Shown here one piece after another: positions 61,002 to 64,000 of a stretch of 64,000 nt of DNA. The notes beneath the pieces were generated by a model. That model worked only from the letters and a program-made list of their open reading frames with translations. It was not told where the DNA came from and searched no databases. Position numbers and translations under genes: made by a program. Each line of letters begins with the position of its first letter. Position 1 is the stretch's first letter. This DNA is from Acidobacteriaceae bacterium (GTDB lineage: Bacteria; Acidobacteriota; Terriglobia; Terriglobales; Acidobacteriaceae), in contig PLHW01000064.1 in assembly GCA_003139095.1 (NCBI GenBank), positions 62,001-126,000 on the forward strand, read 5' to 3'.

Positions 61002-61235
61002 ATGGCAACCACGAGCCGCAGCCCAAAATTTCAGCGCATGGCGCAAACCTACGAAAGAAGCTTGCGCCGCCTTTTGGCGGAAGCCGAGGACGAGGCAAAG
61101 TTGTACGCCCACCTGACAGGACCGGATTACAAGTATCCAGTCACGGTGGAGCAGGCCGTCACCCACGAAATCCTCCAGCACGTCCGCATTCTTGCGGCCC
61201 ATGCCCTTCAACAGTTTCACCCGGAAATACAGTGA
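61002..61235 (+). CDS. Small helical hypothetical protein
   Basis: A 77-residue helical protein (Y-E-R-S-L-R-R-L-L-A-E-A-E-D-E-A-K-L, H-E-I-L-Q-H-V-R-I-L-A). No known family or start signal of note. It lies between the relaxase fragment and the primase. Confidence 0.45.
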   Translation: MATTSRSPKFQRMAQTYERSLRRLLAEAEDEAKLYAHLTGPDYKYPVTVEQAVTHEILQHVRILAAHALQQFHPEIQ

Positions 61236-61344
61236 CCAGGTGCAGCACCCCCCGCCGCGCAGGCGCACTTAAAAGCCACTTTTCTTTGGCGAAAGTCATG
61301 GGCAAGATACAGCACGATTGAATTCACACTGTAGAGGCGCGAAC

Positions 61345-61518
61345 ATGACCAGACCAGAAACACGGGGCGAGGCATTGCCGAAGCAGGAAAGCCAGGAACC
61401 GGAGCAGCCGAATTGGCTACCGGAAGAGATCGGACCTTTTAAGGATGAATGGTCTGACCCCTTCGGCATTTTCTTTCAGCCGCCGGACGACGAAGACCTC
61501 ATTGAATGGGTAAGGTAA
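61345..61518 (+). CDS. Small acidic hypothetical protein before the primase
   Basis: A 57-residue acidic protein (P-E-E-I-G-P-F-K-D-E-W-S-D-P-F-G-I-F-F) from ATG 61345 with GAGG upstream. It ends six bases before the primase start, so is probably co-translated. Unrecognised. Confidence 0.5.
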   Translation: MTRPETRGEALPKQESQEPEQPNWLPEEIGPFKDEWSDPFGIFFQPPDDEDLIEWVR

Positions 61519-61524
61519 AGCAGA

Positions 61525-62415
61525 ATGCAGCCGCCGGACGCGAAACAAGCCCTTGCCATGTTCTCCGCTTTCGAGAGTGTGGGGGTACGTTCCTTCGAGG
61601 TGACGTTTACGGACATCGAGGGCGAGAAAACCGGCTATCAACCCTATCGTTCACTTGAGGACTTGCGCCGCACGATCTTGAAAGCGCTACACGCGGCAAG
61701 CGAGGTGCAGCAGAATTTTATTGTCAGGCCGAGCCTGAAACAGCCGCAGCTCGTTCAGCTTGACGACCTCGACGCAAAAAAAGCCGAGCGCGTGGCCCCT
61801 CATGCGTTCATGGTGTTGAATACGTCGCCCCGAAACTTTCAGGCATGGCTTGCGGTGAGTGATGCCCCGAAGGATAAAGTCGGCAGGGAGGATCTGGCCC
61901 GCAGACTTCGCAAGGGCGCCGGAGTGGACAAATACGCCAGCGGCGCAACGCGTGTCAGCGGCAGCGTGAATTTCAAAACCAAATACGCCCCGGAATTTCC
62001 ACTTGTGACGTTAAGCCAGGTCAACGCCGGCCACGTGGTCACAGTTGCCGAACTAGACGCCGCCGGCATCGTTGCCGCGAAGGACGAACCGCGACAACCA
62101 CGACCGGCACTGCATCGAAACGTTTCTGCAGGACGGCCCTCGCGCAAGAAATGGCCGAGCTATAAGTTCTGTCTCGACAACGCGCCGCTCGCTCACGGTG
62201 ACAATAAACCTGACACCAGCCGCGCCGACTTCACATGGTGCCGGACTGCCATTGAGTGGGGATGGAGCATCGAGGCGACCGCGAGCCGGTTGCTTGAGTT
62301 GAGCGCGAAGGCGAAAGAGAACGGGGAGCGTTATGCAACGCTGACTGCGACCAGAGCGGCGGAGTCCGTGGAGCGCCAGCCCTACCGGGCAAAATCTACG
62401 CCCCGTCCAAGTTAG
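61525..62415 (+). CDS. RepB-type DNA primase-like protein
   Basis: A 296-residue protein with F-I-V-R-P-S-L, L-V-Q-L-D-D-L, Q-A-W-L-A-V and V-S-G-S-V-N-F-K-T-K-Y, the pattern of the RepB/phage-type primase family found on plasmids and integrative elements. It would prime replication during transfer or excision. AAGG lies ten bases before ATG. No helicase partner is seen in the window. Confidence 0.78.
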   Translation: MQPPDAKQALAMFSAFESVGVRSFEVTFTDIEGEKTGYQPYRSLEDLRRTILKALHAASEVQQNFIVRPSLKQPQLVQLDDLDAKKAERVAPHAFMVLNTSPRNFQAWLAVSDAPKDKVGREDLARRLRKGAGVDKYASGATRVSGSVNFKTKYAPEFPLVTLSQVNAGHVVTVAELDAAGIVAAKDEPRQPRPALHRNVSAGRPSRKKWPSYKFCLDNAPLAHGDNKPDTSRADFTWCRTAIEWGWSIEATASRLLELSAKAKENGERYATLTATRAAESVERQPYRAKSTPRPS

Positions 62416-62666
62416 CAGTACCTAAAAATGGGGGCGATGGACTAGGGGTCGTTTGACGAAAGGGAAATCAAAGTACGCCAAGGCCGTAGTGCCGTTCGGA
62501 GCGGACCGGAGCCCACCCTTTGCCACACGGTTGTTTTAGCCTGACTGCAATTGCCATTACAATGCAGGTTCGAAGAGCAAGTCTGGTCAGTATTCGACTT
62601 GCGTTCTAGAAGATGGTCTGGCCATATAAATAAGGAAGCGGATCGCAATTTTGCAATGTTGTAACA

Positions 62667-64000
62667 ATGTCTCTCAACGAAGCCCAAACCCGCGTACTGC
62701 AAATTGACCCGCAGCTACGGGCTGCTGACTGGAAACTTAACGACCGCACCCAGGTTCGGCTAGAGGTTCCAGTTGATGGCTATGATGCTGAGCCGTGGAA
62801 CGGCGTCACCGACTATTGCCTATACGACGCAAGCGGAAACGTGCTCGCTGTCGTCGAAGCCAAGCGATGCTCTCGCAACGCGCGCGAGGCCGACGAACAA
62901 CTCCGGTACTACGTCACCGAGATCGCCAAGAAGCAGCCCTTCGCTCCCTTTGGATTCATGGCCAACGGGCATGACATCTGGTTCTGGGAGGTCGGCCTTG
63001 CTAATCCACGTCTCGTCGCTGGGTTTTTCGAGCCCGCCGATCTAGAGCGGCTGAAGTTCCTTCGTCAGAACAGACGACCGCTCGAAGCGACCTCCATCAA
63101 TAGCTCCATCGTCGAGCGCCCCTACCAGCACGAGGCTATTCGCCGACTCGCTGAGGCCTTCGCCGCCAACAAACGCCGCGCACTCTTGGTTATGGCCACC
63201 GGTACAGGCAAGACTCGCGTAGCCATGGCCTTAATCGACGTTTTTCTCCGCGCCCATCAGGCGCAAAACGTTCTCTTCCTCGCTGACCGTGACGCCCTCG
63301 TCGATCAGACCCTGACAGATGGTTTCAAGGCGCACTTGCCGTACGAGCCGCGCGACCGGATCTATACGCATCAGATCGACAAAACGAAACGCCTCTTCGT
63401 TGCTACCGAGCAAACGCTGGCGCTCTGCTACGCCAAGTTCAGCCCCGGTTTCTTCGATCTCATCATTTTCGACGAAGCTCACCGCTCGCTGTTCAAGCGG
63501 TTCACCGAAGTCATCGAGTACTTCGATGCCCGCATGATCGGCCTGACTGCCACACCCGCCAACTTCATAGACCGTGACACCTTCCGGCTCTTCGCGTGCG
63601 ATGCTAATGTGCCGACCTTCCTTTACGACTACCCACAGGCCGTGAACGACGGCTTCCTTGTCGATTTCAGCTTGTACCAGGCTCACACCAGCTTCCAGCG
63701 CAAAGGCATCAAGGGCGTGGACCTCAGCGAGGAAGACCGCAACGCTCTCACCGAGCAGGGCATCGACCCCGACAGCCTTAACTACGCAGGCACGGAGATC
63801 GAAGTTGAAGTAAGCAACAAAGACACCCTCCGCAAGCAATGGGAGGAAGTCATGGAGACCTGCCTCAAGGATCAATCCGGCCAGTTGCCGGGCAAGACGA
63901 TCATCTTCGCGATGACCAAAAAACATGCCCACCGCATAGCCGAGGTCTTCGAGGAGATGTACCCGCAGCACGTGGGCGTCGCGCAGGTAGTAACGTCCAC
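62667..64000 (+). CDS. Type I restriction HsdR-like subunit, C-terminus outside window
   Basis: At least 444 residues. The N-terminal nuclease site D49 ... V-V-E64-A-K66-R is followed by the translocase motor: Walker A M-A-T-G-T-G-K-T (about 176-183), D-E-A-H (about 269) and T-A-T-P. The gene is cut by the window end. No hsdM or hsdS lies upstream; they may follow. A 250-base spacer precedes it with a possible promoter. Type I-like SNF2/DEAH defence enzymes are common cargo of such elements. Confidence 0.88.
   Translation, partial: MSLNEAQTRVLQIDPQLRAADWKLNDRTQVRLEVPVDGYDAEPWNGVTDYCLYDASGNVLAVVEAKRCSRNAREADEQLRYYVTEIAKKQPFAPFGFMANGHDIWFWEVGLANPRLVAGFFEPADLERLKFLRQNRRPLEATSINSSIVERPYQHEAIRRLAEAFAANKRRALLVMATGTGKTRVAMALIDVFLRAHQAQNVLFLADRDALVDQTLTDGFKAHLPYEPRDRIYTHQIDKTKRLFVATEQTLALCYAKFSPGFFDLIIFDEAHRSLFKRFTEVIEYFDARMIGLTATPANFIDRDTFRLFACDANVPTFLYDYPQAVNDGFLVDFSLYQAHTSFQRKGIKGVDLSEEDRNALTEQGIDPDSLNYAGTEIEVEVSNKDTLRKQWEEVMETCLKDQSGQLPGKTIIFAMTKKHAHRIAEVFEEMYPQHVGVAQVVTS

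Overview
The window looks like a chromosome segment of an Acidobacteriota species (Terriglobia type). It has about 60 % GC, a GloVer-type tandem-repeat secreted protein, a VWFA-related acidobacterial domain protein, a split glycine decarboxylase (gcvPA/gcvPB), an orphan Flp pilin, and intergenic spacers packed with quasi-palindromic word repeats. The assignment is an inference from gene content; no rRNA is present.

Layout. 1-4480 is the remnant of a prophage or integrated element: a tape-measure protein, two small excisionase-like helix-turn-helix proteins and hypotheticals. It abuts the 3' end of a tRNA-Ala(CGC) gene at 4480-4555. 4556-56997 is the host backbone. It carries ribA, a DUF2520 dehydrogenase-like gene, a Nudix hydrolase, a cold-shock protein, a Tad-like secreted protein and an AMIN protein (4.8-10.6 kb). 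Next come a three-gene redox operon with a membrane-anchored GcvH-like protein, a four-cluster ferredoxin and an NrfD/HybB-like quinone protein (11.0-13.7 kb), and the glycine cleavage genes gcvT-gcvH-gcvPA-gcvPB on the minus strand with a zinc-knuckle protein inserted (13.9-18.8 kb). Then follow a methylmalonyl-CoA mutase subunit, signalling genes (EAL/HDOD, a NarL-type pair, a degenerate histidine kinase), rlmN, an M16 peptidase, a sigma factor with its anti-sigma-like partner, and the translation cluster infC-rpmI-rplT-pheS-pheT with zapA (37.5-43.9 kb). The backbone ends with lgt, an RluD-type pseudouridine synthase, a VWA protein, a CHAD-HD protein, an MmcB-like nuclease-fold protein, a tiny peptide gene with a RiPP-leader-like motif, a secreted repeat protein and the recR-ybaB-dnaX operon.

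From 57.05 kb a second element begins at the 3' end of an initiator-type tRNA-Met gene. It has a tyrosine integrase, an excisionase, a repressed-looking divergent promoter, a MobC-like protein, a truncated MobF relaxase, a RepB-type primase and the start of a type I restriction HsdR subunit, which runs off the window. It reads as an integrative mobilizable element carrying a defence gene, with a decayed relaxase.

The best candidates for something new are: (i) the GcvH-like/HybA-like/NrfD-like operon at 10995-13711, in which the lipoyl-lysine position is kept in a membrane-anchored protein away from glycine metabolism; (ii) the 56-residue peptide at 51479-51649 with a Y-x-x-P leader motif and a Cys-containing tail; (iii) the family of intergenic word-repeat inverted sequences, each spacer built from its own short vocabulary. 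All protein identities rest on reading motifs by eye; no database search was run.
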